64,000 bases of DNA from Thiohalospira halophila DSM 15071 (lineage in GTDB: Bacteria; Pseudomonadota; Gammaproteobacteria; Thiohalospirales; Thiohalospiraceae). Under the pieces are notes generated by a model. The model worked only from the letters and a program-made list of their open reading frames with translations. It did not search any database and was not told the DNA's origin. The DNA lies in assembly GCF_900112605.1 (NCBI RefSeq), contig NZ_FOMJ01000002.1, positions 186,001 to 250,000 of the forward strand. Direction: 5' to 3'. The position numbers and the translations under genes were made by a program. Shown in pieces: positions 25,310 through 34,363 of this stretch (positions within the stretch are counted from its first letter, which is position 1; each line of letters begins with the position of its first letter).

Positions 25310-26365
25310 TCAGTCGCTCATGCCGGCCACTCGCCACGCCAGGGTCTCCCCCGCCCGCAGGGGGACGATGGTCTCCTCCCCGGCGGGGTAGGCGGTCGGT
25401 GCCGTCCACGGCTCCCGGACCAGCTCCACCGTCTCCCGGTTCCGGGGCAGGCGGTAGAAGTCGGCCCCGAATCCCCCCACGAAGTCCCCCAGGCGCTCCA
25501 GGGCGCCGGCGGCCTCGAAGGCCTCGGCGTAGAGCGGCAGGGCCTGGGGCGCGGAGTAGATCCCGGCGCAGCCACAGGCGCTCTCCTTGGCCCCGCGCGG
25601 ATGCGGGGCGCTGTCGGTGCCGGCGAAGAACTTCGGCGAGCCGGAGGTGGCGGCGGCCACCACCGCCTGGCGGTGCTCCTCGCGCTTGAGGATGGGCAGG
25701 CAGTAGCGGTGGGGCCGGATCCCGCCCACCAGCAGGTCGTTGCGGTTGTGGAGCAGGTGCTGGGGCGTGATGGTGGCGGCCACCCCGTCGTCGGCGTCCC
25801 GCACCCATTCCGCCGCCTGGCGGGTGGTGATGTGCTCCAGCACGATGCGCAGCGCCGGTACCCGCGTCCGCAGCGGGGTGAGCACGCGCTCGATGAAGAC
25901 CGCCTCGCGGTCGAAGATGTCCACCGCCGGGTCGGTGACCTCGCCGTGGATGAGCAGCGGCAGGCCGCGTTCGGCCATGCGCTCCAGGGTCGGCGTCAGG
26001 GTGGCCAGGTCGGTCACGCCGGCATCGGAGTGGGTGGTCGCCCCCGCCGGGTAGAGCTTCACGGCGAAGACCAGGCCGCTGTCCACGGCGCGGTCGATCT
26101 CGGCCGGCTCGGTGTTGTCGGTGAGGTAGAGGGTCATCAGCGGCTGGAAGTCGCTGCCCGCCGGCAGGGCGGCCCGGATCCGCTCCCGGTACTCCGCCGC
26201 CAGGGCGGTGGTGGTCACCGGTGGCTGGAGGTTGGGCATGATGATGGCCCGGGCGAAGGTGGCGGCGCTGTGGCCGGCCACCGCCTCCAGGATGGCGCCG
26301 TCCCGCAGGTGGAGGTGCCAGTCGTCGGGGCGGGGCAGGGTCAGGCGTTGCGGGTTTGTCTCCAT
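25310..26365 (-). CDS. pyrC: Dihydroorotase (class II)
   Basis: A 351-residue dihydroorotase, the length of E. coli PyrC (348). The metal-binding [10 protein letters not shown] is near the N-terminus. The carboxylated Lys lies in [16 protein letters not shown], and metal His residues lie in LLIHGEV and [10 protein letters not shown]. The catalytic Asp is in [11 protein letters not shown]. It forms dihydroorotate in pyrimidine synthesis. The ATG at 26365 comes eight bases after the fumC stop, so fumC and pyrC are probably one transcript, with GGAGGG as the ribosome site. Confidence 0.95.
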   Translation of the reverse strand: METNPQRLTLPRPDDWHLHLRDGAILEAVAGHSAATFARAIIMPNLQPPVTTTALAAEYRERIRAALPAGSDFQPLMTLYLTDNTEPAEIDRAVDSGLVFAVKLYPAGATTHSDAGVTDLATLTPTLERMAERGLPLLIHGEVTDPAVDIFDREAVFIERVLTPLRTRVPALRIVLEHITTRQAAEWVRDADDGVAATITPQHLLHNRNDLLVGGIRPHRYCLPILKREEHRQAVVAAATSGSPKFFAGTDSAPHPRGAKESACGCAGIYSAPQALPLYAEAFEAAGALERLGDFVGGFGADFYRLPRNRETVELVREPWTAPTAYPAGEETIVPLRAGETLAWRVAGMSD

Positions 26366-26373
26366 GGTCCCTC

Positions 26374-27774
26374 CTATACCGGCGCCTGATCGGGGTCGTG
26401 GCCGGTGAGCCCCGCCGGGTCCAGCAGCCGGCGCAGCTCCGCCTCTTCCAGGTCGGTCTCCTCGCGGGCGATCTCCAGCACCGAACGGCCCTCCGCCTGC
26501 GCCCGCTTGGCGATGAGTGCCCCCTTCTCGTAGCCGATGACCGGGTTGAGCGCGGTGACCAGGACGGGATTGCGCGCCAGCGCCTGCTGCAGGTTCTGCC
26601 GGTTCACGTGGAAGCCGGCCACGGCCTTGTCGGCCAGGGCGTTGCTGGCGCCGGCGAGCAGGGTCGCCGATTCCACCAGGTTGCGGCCGATGAGCGGCAG
26701 CATGACGTTGAGCTGGAAGTTCCCCGACTGGACAGCGGTGGTCACGGCGGCGTCGTTGCCGATGACCTGGGCGCAGACCTGTGCGGCGGCCTCCGGGATC
26801 ACCGGGTTCACCTTGCCGGGCATGATGGAGGAGCCGGGCTGCAGCGCCGGCAGGGTGATCTCGGCCAGCCCGGCCAGGGGGCCGGAGTTCATCCAGCGCA
26901 GGTCGTTGGCGATCTTCATCAGGCCGGCGGCCGCCGCCTTCATCTGGCCACTGACCTCGGCGGCGACATCCGGGGCGCTGATCCCCACGAAGGGGTGGTC
27001 CTGGGCGGTGAAGTCGTGGCCGGTCTCCGCGCTCAGGGCGGCGGCGGTGCGGGCGCCGAAGCCGGCCGGGGCATTCACGCCGGTGCCTACCGCGGTACCG
27101 CCCAGGGGGAGGTCGGCCAGGCGCGGGGCCGACTCGGCCAGGCGCTGGCGCGCGGTCTCCATCTGCCGCGCCCAGGTGGTGATCTCCTGGCCCAGGGTCA
27201 CCGGCATGGCGTCCATGAGGTGGGTGCGGCCGGTCTTGACCGTGTCGTCCAGCTCCGCGGCGCGCGCCTCCAGGGCGGCGGCCAGGTGGGCCAGGGCCGG
27301 GTCCAGCACCCCGGTAACGGTGAGCGCCGCCGCCACCTGGACGGCGGAGGGGAAGACGTCGTTGGAGGACTGGCCGACGTTGACGTGGTCATTGGGATGG
27401 ATGGTCAGGCCGCTGGCCTCGCTGGCGACCCGGGCGATGACCTCGTTGGCGTTCATGTTGGAGCTGGTGCCGGAGCCGGTCTGGAAGACATCCACCGGGA
27501 AGTGGTCGTCGAACTCGCCGGCGGCCACGCGCCGGGCGGCGGCGATGATGGCCTCGGCTCGCGGGGTATCCAGCGTGCCCAGCTCGGCGGCGGCAGTGGC
27601 GCAGGCCGCCTTGATATGGCCCAGGGCGTGGATGAGGGCCGGCGGCAGCGGCTGGCCGCTGATGGGGAAGTTCTCCACTGCCCGCTGGGTGGAGGCGCCC
27701 CAGAGCGCCCGGGCGGGGACCGCGACCTCGCCCATGCTGTCGTGTTCGATGCGGTAGCCGTCGTCGCTCGCCAT
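26374..27774 (-). CDS. fumC: Fumarate hydratase class II
   Basis: A 466-residue class II fumarase of the TCA cycle. [15 protein letters not shown] and the signature [11 protein letters not shown] are present, with the catalytic His in [14 protein letters not shown]. It is oxygen-stable and iron-free in this family. The ATG at 27774 has GGGAGG upstream. It is divergent from pdhA, with a 401-base intergenic region holding hairpin element copy 2. It leads into pyrC. Confidence 0.96.
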   Translation of the reverse strand: MASDDGYRIEHDSMGEVAVPARALWGASTQRAVENFPISGQPLPPALIHALGHIKAACATAAAELGTLDTPRAEAIIAAARRVAAGEFDDHFPVDVFQTGSGTSSNMNANEVIARVASEASGLTIHPNDHVNVGQSSNDVFPSAVQVAAALTVTGVLDPALAHLAAALEARAAELDDTVKTGRTHLMDAMPVTLGQEITTWARQMETARQRLAESAPRLADLPLGGTAVGTGVNAPAGFGARTAAALSAETGHDFTAQDHPFVGISAPDVAAEVSGQMKAAAAGLMKIANDLRWMNSGPLAGLAEITLPALQPGSSIMPGKVNPVIPEAAAQVCAQVIGNDAAVTTAVQSGNFQLNVMLPLIGRNLVESATLLAGASNALADKAVAGFHVNRQNLQQALARNPVLVTALNPVIGYEKGALIAKRAQAEGRSVLEIAREETDLEEAELRRLLDPAGLTGHDPDQAPV

Positions 27775-27878
27775 CTTTGCCTCCCTCGTTTACTGGTGAC
27801 CATTCTACGTGGCGGGAGTATCCGCGGGGAGGGCCCGGGCGGGTGTGACGGGTTTCGATAAGAGCGGAAGAGGTTGGC

Positions 27879-27997
27879 GGCCCTGTCGGGGAGAGGTAGG
27901 GGGTGCACGGGGCCTCGGCGGCCATGGATGGCCGCCGTGGAGCGCCAGGGATGGTCCTCGCGTCCCCGTGCACCCCCTACCTCTCCTCGACAGGGCC
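27879..27997. repeat. Hairpin element copy 2 (34-bp arms, 51-nt core)
   Basis: Arms 27879-27912 and 27964-27997 are inverted repeats of 34 bp with one G-T pair (left arm starts GGCCCTGTCGGGGAGAGG). The core 27913-27963 begins CCTCGGCGGCCATGGATGG. CGGCGGCCAT pairs with ATGGCCGCCG inside it. This core matches the inverted core of copy 3 at 49 of 51 bases, yet the arms share no extended similarity. It sits in the 401-base region between the divergent fumC and pdhA genes, which otherwise holds only promoters. Confidence 0.93.
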
Positions 27998-28063
27998 CCT
28001 CAAAATCAGAACGGAGGTAACGCGAACCCGTTCTCGCCGGAAAAGGTATACCGCCGGGATTTC

Positions 28064-28092
28064 TTGACCTTGGTGGTGAAAATGCCGATGAT
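28064..28092 (+). promoter_or_regulatory. Possible promoter of pdhA
   Basis: TTGACC (28064-28069), a 17-base spacer and a poor -10 GATGAT (28087-28092) lie about 85 bases before the pdhA ATG. The -35 is good and the -10 weak, so activation may be needed. Confidence 0.4.
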
Positions 28093-28175
28093 CCGCGGCT
28101 TGCATCTTCCCGGGGTCAGGTCTGCGATGGCCGTGCATGTCCCGGGTTCCGGTTTGCCAGAATGAGGGTGCCTTC

Positions 28176-29168
28176 ATGGACACCGCGGACAAGAAACGCC
28201 TGCTGCGCTCCATGCTCCTGGCGCGGCGCTTCGAGGAGCGCTGCTACGAGGCCTACGTGGAGCGGCGCATCGGAGGATTCCTCCATCTCTACCCCGGGCA
28301 GGAGGCCTGCGCCCACGGCGTGATGGAGGCCGCCCGGCCGGGCCATGACTACGTCATCACCGGCTATCGCGACCACGTGCACGCCATCCTTGCCGGCGCC
28401 GACCCCAAGAAGGTCATGGCGGAGCTCTTCGGCAAGGAGGGTGGCTCCAGCAAGGGTCGCGGCGGTTCCATGCACATCTTCGACGTGGAGAACCGCTTCA
28501 TGGGCGGGTATGCCCTGGTGGGCGGACCCTTCCCCCTGGCCGCCGGCATGGCCAAGACCCTCAAGCTCAAGGGCGGCGACGAGATCGCCATCTGCTTCCT
28601 GGGTGATGCCGCCAACAACCAGGGCACCTTCCACGAGTCCATGAACATGGCCGCCCTGTGGGACCTGCCGGTGCTCTACGTCTGCGAGAACAACCTCTAC
28701 GGCATCGGCACCCGCATCGACCGCTCCACCGCCGTCACCGACCAGTACCAGCGGGTCTGCGGCTACGGCATCGAGGCCGACCAGGTGGACGGCCAGGATG
28801 TGGAGACGGTCCACGAGGCCGCCCATAAGGCCGTGGAGCATGTCCGTAGCGGCAAGGGCCCCTACTTCCTGGAGCTGCTCACCTACCGCTACCGCGGCCA
28901 CTCCATGTCCGACTCCAACGCCTATCGCGAGAAGGAAGAGGAGCGCCGCTGGAGCACCCGGGACCCGATCATCACCCTGCGGGACCGCCTCATCGAGGCG
29001 GGTGAGCTCACCGAGGACGACTACAAGGCCATGGACACCGAGATCCTGGATTACCTGGAGAACGAGGTGGTGCCCTACGCCGAGCAGTCGCCGGAGCCGG
29101 ACCCGGCGGAGGTGGAGCGCTACACGCTCGCCGAGAACGACCCGTACGTGAAGGGAGGGGCCCGCTGA
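28176..29168 (+). CDS. pdhA: Pyruvate dehydrogenase E1 alpha subunit
   Basis: A 330-residue E1 alpha of the alpha2-beta2 type, which decarboxylates pyruvate (or a related 2-oxoacid) with thiamine diphosphate. The TPP motif is GDAANNQGTFHESMNMA through ENNLYG. GGSSKGRGGSMHIFD and RYRGHSMSD (phosphorylation-loop region) are conserved. GAGGGTG precedes the ATG at 28176. The stop overlaps the pdhB start. With pdhB and the fused E2-E3 gene it encodes a whole 2-oxoacid dehydrogenase complex. Acetoin dehydrogenase has similar subunits and cannot be ruled out. Confidence 0.92.
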   Translation: MDTADKKRLLRSMLLARRFEERCYEAYVERRIGGFLHLYPGQEACAHGVMEAARPGHDYVITGYRDHVHAILAGADPKKVMAELFGKEGGSSKGRGGSMHIFDVENRFMGGYALVGGPFPLAAGMAKTLKLKGGDEIAICFLGDAANNQGTFHESMNMAALWDLPVLYVCENNLYGIGTRIDRSTAVTDQYQRVCGYGIEADQVDGQDVETVHEAAHKAVEHVRSGKGPYFLELLTYRYRGHSMSDSNAYREKEEERRWSTRDPIITLRDRLIEAGELTEDDYKAMDTEILDYLENEVVPYAEQSPEPDPAEVERYTLAENDPYVKGGAR

Positions 29169-30151
29169 TGAGCGAGATGATGATGTGGGACGCGCTGCGC
29201 CGCGCCCATGACGAAGAGATGAGCCGCGATCCCCTGGTCTTCTGCATGGGCGAGGACGTGGGCGTGATGGGCGGGACCTACAAGGCCACCCAGGGGCTCT
29301 ACGACAAGTACGGCGCCGACCGGGTCATCGATACCCCGATCTCCGAGAACGGTTATACCGGGCTGGGCATCGGCGCGTCCTTCATCGGCGCCCGGCCCAT
29401 CATCGAGATCATGTCGGTGAACTTTGCCTGGCTGGCCATGGACCAGATGTTCAACTCCGCCGCCAAGGTGCGCTACATGTCCGGCGGGCAGCTCACCGCC
29501 CCCTGCGTCATCCGCTCCCCGGGTGGCGTGGCCCACCAGCTCGCCGGGCAGCACTCGGCGCGCATGGAGAAGGTCTTCATGGGCATCGCCGGGATGCGGG
29601 TGGTCACCCCCTCCAATCCGCGCCAGGCCTACGGTCTGCTGAAGTCGGCGGTGCGCTGTGACGACCCCGTCTTCATGAACGAGCACGAGCTCATGTACAA
29701 CCTCAAGGGCGAGGTCCCGGACGACGAGTCCTTCACCCCCCTGGAGGGCTCCGAGGTGGCGCGCCAGGGTCGCGACGTGACCCTGTTCGGCTACAACATC
29801 TCCGTCCACTGGGCCCTGGAGGCCGCCGAGGTCCTCTCCCGCGAGGACGGCATCGAGGCGGAGGTGGTCGACCTCTACGCCCTCTCCCCGCTGGACCGCC
29901 AGGGGATCCGCGAGTCCGTCTCGCGGACCCACAAGGCGGTGGTGGTGGAGGAGGCCGAGCCCGCCTGTGGCGTGGGTTCCGAGGTGGCCGCCGTGATCAA
30001 CGAGGAGTGCTTCTTCGAGCTCGACGGCCCGCCCCGGCGCGTATCGGCGAAGAACGTCCCCATGCCCTACAGCCGCACCCTGGAGAAGGCGGTGGTGCCG
30101 GGCGCCAAGGACGTGGTGACCGCCGTCCGCCAGCTCTTCGGCAGGGGCTGA
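29168..30151 (+). CDS. pdhB: Pyruvate dehydrogenase E1 beta subunit
   Basis: A 327-residue transketolase-like E1 beta. It has GEDVGVMGGTYKATQGL, DTPISENGYTGLGIGA, the catalytic Glu/His region QHSARMEKVFM, and the C-terminal domain with EVVDLYALSPLD and VVVEEAEPACG. Its ATG overlaps the pdhA TGA, so synthesis is coupled. The E2-E3 gene follows after 87 bases that include two hairpins but no T-run, which suggests partial uncoupling rather than termination. Confidence 0.93.
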   Translation: MSEMMMWDALRRAHDEEMSRDPLVFCMGEDVGVMGGTYKATQGLYDKYGADRVIDTPISENGYTGLGIGASFIGARPIIEIMSVNFAWLAMDQMFNSAAKVRYMSGGQLTAPCVIRSPGGVAHQLAGQHSARMEKVFMGIAGMRVVTPSNPRQAYGLLKSAVRCDDPVFMNEHELMYNLKGEVPDDESFTPLEGSEVARQGRDVTLFGYNISVHWALEAAEVLSREDGIEAEVVDLYALSPLDRQGIRESVSRTHKAVVVEEAEPACGVGSEVAAVINEECFFELDGPPRRVSAKNVPMPYSRTLEKAVVPGAKDVVTAVRQLFGRG

Positions 30152-30238
30152 GCGCGACCCCTCGGGCACGGGGCCGCGTGCCCCGGTAACGGCCGCCGTC
30201 CGGCGGCCCTCGGAACCTCCAACGTAGCGGGACTAGCC

Positions 30239-33200
30239 ATGGCCGAACCCTATACCGTGAAGATGCCCCAGCTCTCGGACACCATGACCGAGGGCACCGT
30301 GGTCAGCTGGGAGAAGAATGTCGGGGATCCCATCACCCGCGGCGACGTGGTCGCCACGGTGGAGACCGACAAGGCGATCATGGATGTGGAGGTCTTCCGC
30401 GAGGGCTACCTCTCCGGCCCCGTTGCACCGGTGGACGCCACCGTCGCCGTGGGCGAGGCCATCGCCTACATCGTTGCCAGCGAGGACGAGGTGGCCGGGG
30501 CCGATGCCGAGGCGCCGGCGGTTGGCGAGGCCGCTCCGGAGCCGGCGGCCGATCCGGCCCCGGCCGCCCCGGCCGATGCCTCCCACACCATCAAGATGCC
30601 CCAGCTCTCGGACACCATGACCGAGGGCACCGTGGTCAGCTGGGAGAAGGAGCTGGGCGAGCCCATCGAGCGCGGGACCGTGGTCGCCACGGTGGAGACC
30701 GACAAGGCGATCATGGACGTGGAGATCTTCCGCGAGGGCTACCTCTCCGGTCCGCGCGCCGAGGTGGATTCGGTCATCCCGGTGGGTGAGCCCCTGGCCT
30801 TCCTGGTGGATTCGGCCGACCAGGTGGTCTACGAGGGGGTCGCCGTCTCCGGCGGTGGTGCCTCGGCCGGGGGCAGCGAGGCCCATGGCGGCGGCGATAC
30901 CCGGCCTGCCGCCACCGCCGCCCCGGCGGCACCGGCTGGCGGGGAGGGGGATGTCACCCCGGCCCCGCGCCCCGAGAACAAGCACGCCACGCCCTACGCC
31001 CGAAAGATCGCCGCCTCCCAGGGTGTGAACCTGAACAACCTCAAGGGCAGCGGCCCGGACGGCGTCATTACCGCCGAGGACGTGCGCAATGCCCAGCCGG
31101 TGGCCCGGCCCACCGAGACCGCCGAGCAGGTGCCGGCCCACGTCATGCCGGAGATCCAGGTCCCCGGCGACGGCCGCAACATGACGGCCATGGAGAAGGC
31201 GGTGAGCCACTCCATGACCGCCTCGCTCACCATGCCCACCTTCGAGGTCACCCTCCGCGCCAGGCCGGAGGCCCTGATCAAGGCGGCCAAGGCCCACGGC
31301 GTCTCCGTGACCGTGGCCATCGCCAAGGCGTGTGCCCTGGCCATGCAGAAGCACCCGGCCATGAACTGGGCCTACCAGCCGGTGGACAAGCTGGTGGAGC
31401 GCGACCAGGTGGATATCGGCATGGCCGTCTCCGCCGATGGTGGCGGCCTGGTGGTCCCGGTGCTGCGCGGCTGCGAGTCGCGCTCCCTGGAGGAGCTCAA
31501 CGAGTCCTGGGGCGACCTGGTGAACCGCGCCCGCAAGCGCCGGCTGGCGCCGGAGGAGTACGCCAACCCGACCTTCATGGTCTCCAACATGGGCATGCTC
31601 GGGGTGGAATCCTTCACCGCCATCCCCACCCCGGGGACCGCCGGGATCCTGGCCATCGCCGCCGCCGGCGACGAGGGCATGCCGCTGACCATCACCGCCG
31701 ACCACCGCGTCATCAACGGCGCCCAGGTGGCGGAGTACCTCGGCGAACTCAAGGGCATCATCGAGAACCCCACGGAGTGGATGGGCCCCACCGGCCCCGC
31801 CATCCCCGAGGGGGACTGGGACTACGACGTCGTGGTCATCGGCGGCGGTCCCGGGGGCGAGGACTGCGCCCGGGACCTGGCCGGCCACGGCCTCAAGGTC
31901 GCCATGGTCAACGACGCCCCCTACCCGGGCGGCGAGTGCCTGTGGCGCGGCTGCATCCCCTCCAAGGCATGGCGCGCGGCGGCGGACCGCATGCGCGACC
32001 GGGCCCACGACGGCCTGCTGGGCATTCGCGGTACCGATAACGCCAGCCTGGACTGGGAGCAGCTGGAGTCCCACCGCCGTCACGTCCTGGAGGAGCGCGG
32101 CGGCATGGCGCTCAAGACCGACAAGGGCGTGAAGATCGATGTCATCCAGGGGCTGGCCAGCTTCGAGACCGACCACCGGGTCTTCATCGACACCTCCGGC
32201 AACAGCGCCGACCCGCACAACCGCGCCCCGGCCGGCGATGCCTCCGATGGCCGCACGGTTACCTTCGGCGCGGCCGTTATCGCCACCGGCGCCCCGCCCT
32301 TCGTGCCGCCCATCCCGGGCGCCCACGAGGGGCTGGAGTCCGGCGGCGTGCGTACCTCCGACACCGTCTGGTCCCTGCCCGAGCCGCCCAAGCGCCTCGG
32401 CGTGGTCGGTGGCGGCGCCATCGGCATGGAGATGGCGCAGATCTTCGCCGACTTCGGCGCCGAGGTGACCCTGCTGGAGGGCCAGGACCGGGTCCTGGCC
32501 GAGGTGGAGGCCGAGGTGGCCAAGCAGATTACCGCCGCCCTCAACGAGGAGCCCAACCTCACCCTGCAGACCTCGGTGAAGGTGACCGGGATCCAGGGCG
32601 AGCCCGGCAACATGACCCTGACCTGGGCCGACGCCGAGGGCAACGAGTCCTCCATGGCCTGTGACTACGTCATCCTGGCCACCGGCAAGCGGCCCGACCT
32701 GGAGCCGCTGGCGCTGGACAATGCCGGCGTGCAGGTGGAGGAGGGCGTCATCAAGGCCGATGCCCGCTGCCGCACCAGCGCCGACCACATCTTCGCCGTG
32801 GGCGATGTCATCGGCGGCCTCATGCTCGCCCACACGGCCGGCCAGCAGGGCCGCGTGGCGGCGCACAACCTGGTCGGCGAGGATGCCCGCTACGACCAGG
32901 CCATGGACTCCGGGGTGATCTTCACCCGGCCGGAGGCCGGCTTCGTCGGCCTCTCGGCGGAGCAGGCCAAGGCCGCCGGTATCGATGCGGTGGAGGTGAA
33001 GACCCCCATCAACATCGACGCCAAGGCGATGATCACCGGCGAGGAGGTCGGCCTCATCAAGCTGGTGGCGGACAAGGCGACCCACCGGGTCGTCGGCGTC
33101 CACCTGCTGGCCGACCACACCGACACCCTCATCGGCGAGGCGGTGATGATGGTCAGCGGCCGCATGACGCTGGAACAGGTGGCCGAGGCCATCCATCCCC

Positions 33201-33283
33201 ACCCGACCCAGACCGAGCTCTTCGGCGAGCTGGCCCGACGGCTGCTCTCCCGGCTGCGGCGGTCCAAGAAGAAGGGCAAGTAG
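30239..33283 (+). CDS. Fused dihydrolipoamide acetyltransferase (E2) - dihydrolipoyl dehydrogenase (E3)
   Basis: A 1014-residue fusion of two normally separate subunits. There are two lipoyl domains (about 4-80 and 115-191), each with TDKA around the lipoyl Lys. An E1/E3-binding domain follows (about 245-282, TPYARKIAASQG). The acyltransferase domain spans about 310-520. The E3 flavoprotein spans about 528-1010, with FAD motif VVIGGGPGG, redox cysteines Cys567 and Cys572 (CLWRGC), NAD motif GVVGGGAIG and the C-terminal HPHPT. In the acyltransferase motif HRVINGA, Asn replaces the usual Asp of HRxxDG. It follows pdhA and pdhB and completes the complex. Confidence 0.92.
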   Translation: MAEPYTVKMPQLSDTMTEGTVVSWEKNVGDPITRGDVVATVETDKAIMDVEVFREGYLSGPVAPVDATVAVGEAIAYIVASEDEVAGADAEAPAVGEAAPEPAADPAPAAPADASHTIKMPQLSDTMTEGTVVSWEKELGEPIERGTVVATVETDKAIMDVEIFREGYLSGPRAEVDSVIPVGEPLAFLVDSADQVVYEGVAVSGGGASAGGSEAHGGGDTRPAATAAPAAPAGGEGDVTPAPRPENKHATPYARKIAASQGVNLNNLKGSGPDGVITAEDVRNAQPVARPTETAEQVPAHVMPEIQVPGDGRNMTAMEKAVSHSMTASLTMPTFEVTLRARPEALIKAAKAHGVSVTVAIAKACALAMQKHPAMNWAYQPVDKLVERDQVDIGMAVSADGGGLVVPVLRGCESRSLEELNESWGDLVNRARKRRLAPEEYANPTFMVSNMGMLGVESFTAIPTPGTAGILAIAAAGDEGMPLTITADHRVINGAQVAEYLGELKGIIENPTEWMGPTGPAIPEGDWDYDVVVIGGGPGGEDCARDLAGHGLKVAMVNDAPYPGGECLWRGCIPSKAWRAAADRMRDRAHDGLLGIRGTDNASLDWEQLESHRRHVLEERGGMALKTDKGVKIDVIQGLASFETDHRVFIDTSGNSADPHNRAPAGDASDGRTVTFGAAVIATGAPPFVPPIPGAHEGLESGGVRTSDTVWSLPEPPKRLGVVGGGAIGMEMAQIFADFGAEVTLLEGQDRVLAEVEAEVAKQITAALNEEPNLTLQTSVKVTGIQGEPGNMTLTWADAEGNESSMACDYVILATGKRPDLEPLALDNAGVQVEEGVIKADARCRTSADHIFAVGDVIGGLMLAHTAGQQGRVAAHNLVGEDARYDQAMDSGVIFTRPEAGFVGLSAEQAKAAGIDAVEVKTPINIDAKAMITGEEVGLIKLVADKATHRVVGVHLLADHTDTLIGEAVMMVSGRMTLEQVAEAIHPHPTQTELFGELARRLLSRLRRSKKKGK
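30260..30750 (+). repeat. Direct repeat encoding the two lipoyl domains
   Basis: Positions 30260-30417 and 30593-30750 are near-identical at the DNA level with an exact offset of 333 bases (111 codons), including silent positions. This points to recent duplication or gene conversion of the lipoyl domain. Confidence 0.9.
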
Positions 33284-33314
33284 GGGAGCCCGCCGGCGAC
33301 GGCGGGGTTCCCCT
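33283..33314 (+). terminator. Hairpin after the E2-E3 gene
   Basis: GGGGAGCCCGCCG pairs imperfectly with CGGCGGGGTTCCCC directly after the stop. No T-run follows, so it is a stability hairpin or a weak terminator. Confidence 0.45.
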
Positions 33315-33380
33315 CAAGTTCGCTGGCAGTCGGCCGCTAATCAGACCGGAAGGGTCACCGGTGCGGCCCGGGTAGCGTCT

Positions 33381-34286
33381 ATGCGTCTGATTGCCACAAC
33401 TCTGCTGGGGCTGCTGTTCAGTCTTGCCACCACGGCCTCTGCCGAGGGGGTGCGGGACTTCCGTGCCTCCCTCCACGACGCGCGCTGGTCGGTGAGCGGG
33501 GATCGCATGGCCTGCCGGCTCACCCAGCGGATCCCCGACTTCGGTCGCGCCGTCTTTACCGCCGGGGCGGGCAATCGCATCCACCTGACCTTCGAGATGG
33601 ACCGGGAACCCTCCCCCCGGGCCGTCCGTGCCCGCCTGCAGGTCGTTGCGCCGCCCTGGCGCAGCGAGCGCGACCGGCGCCTGGAGCGGACGACCGTGCG
33701 GGCCGACGATCGCACCCTGGTGGTCTTCTCCGGTGAATCGGCCCGGCGAGCGCTGCACGCCCTGGAGGAGGGGCTCTTCCCGACCCTGAGCTACGCCGCC
33801 GTTAGTGGCCGGACCCGCGTTTCGGTCTCGGCGGTGAACCTCGCCTCGCGGCTGGAGGAGTTCCATACCTGCACCGCCTCCCTCCATCCGGACTCCTACG
33901 AGGACGTCGAGAACCTGCAGGTCTTCTTCGGCTCCGACGAACACCGCCTGGATGCCGACGCGCGGGCCACGCTGGACCGTCTGCTGGCCTACTGGGAGGT
34001 CGACCCCACCGCCGAATTCGCCGTCCTGGGTGGCTACTCCGACTCCGTGGGCGATGCCGACTACAACGAGGAGCTGGCCCAGCTCCGTGTGGATGCTGTC
34101 CACGAGTACCTGGTGGAGAACGGCTTCCCCGACGAGCGGATCGTCGACCTGGTCTGGGGTGAGACCGGCCCGGATGCCGGGACGGATTCACAGCGCCGTG
34201 AGACCGGACCCCGCGTGGAGGTCCAGGGCCCCCGGGCGCGGGCACAGGATCGGCGGGTGGAGATTAAGCTGCGCCGGGAAGAGTAG
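33381..34286 (+). CDS. motY: MotY-type flagellar stator-associated OmpA-like protein
   Basis: A 301-residue exported protein with a signal peptide ending near TTASA. The N-terminal half carries the MotY pattern: CRLTQRIPDFGRAVFTAGAG, WRSERDRRLE and FSGESARRALHALEEGLFP. The C-terminal half is an OmpA/MotB peptidoglycan-binding domain (VFFGSDEHRLDADARATLDR, GYSDSVGDADYNEELAQLR, RRVEIKL). MotY forms the T-ring of sodium-driven polar flagella in gammaproteobacteria. No other flagellar genes are nearby, which is common for motY. Confidence 0.88.
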   Translation: MRLIATTLLGLLFSLATTASAEGVRDFRASLHDARWSVSGDRMACRLTQRIPDFGRAVFTAGAGNRIHLTFEMDREPSPRAVRARLQVVAPPWRSERDRRLERTTVRADDRTLVVFSGESARRALHALEEGLFPTLSYAAVSGRTRVSVSAVNLASRLEEFHTCTASLHPDSYEDVENLQVFFGSDEHRLDADARATLDRLLAYWEVDPTAEFAVLGGYSDSVGDADYNEELAQLRVDAVHEYLVENGFPDERIVDLVWGETGPDAGTDSQRRETGPRVEVQGPRARAQDRRVEIKLRREE

Positions 34287-34306
34287 TCCCGTCGCCCGGC
34301 GCTGGC

Positions 34307-34315
34307 TGCTAGAAT
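34307..34315 (+). promoter_or_regulatory. Extended -10 promoter element of argG
   Basis: TGCTAGAAT lies 48 bases before the argG ATG. No convincing -35 is seen, as expected for a TG-extended -10. Confidence 0.6.
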
Positions 34316-34363
34316 GCGGCCCTCCAATTCAGGGCGAACATCCAGCGAGGAGCACCCGCACCC

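Noticed and set aside
30233-33202. Long open frame opposite the E2-E3 gene (about 990 codons)
   Set aside because: It is His/Gly/Val-rich with no known domain and mirrors the codon pattern of the E2-E3 gene. In GC-rich DNA, antisense frames stay open by chance.
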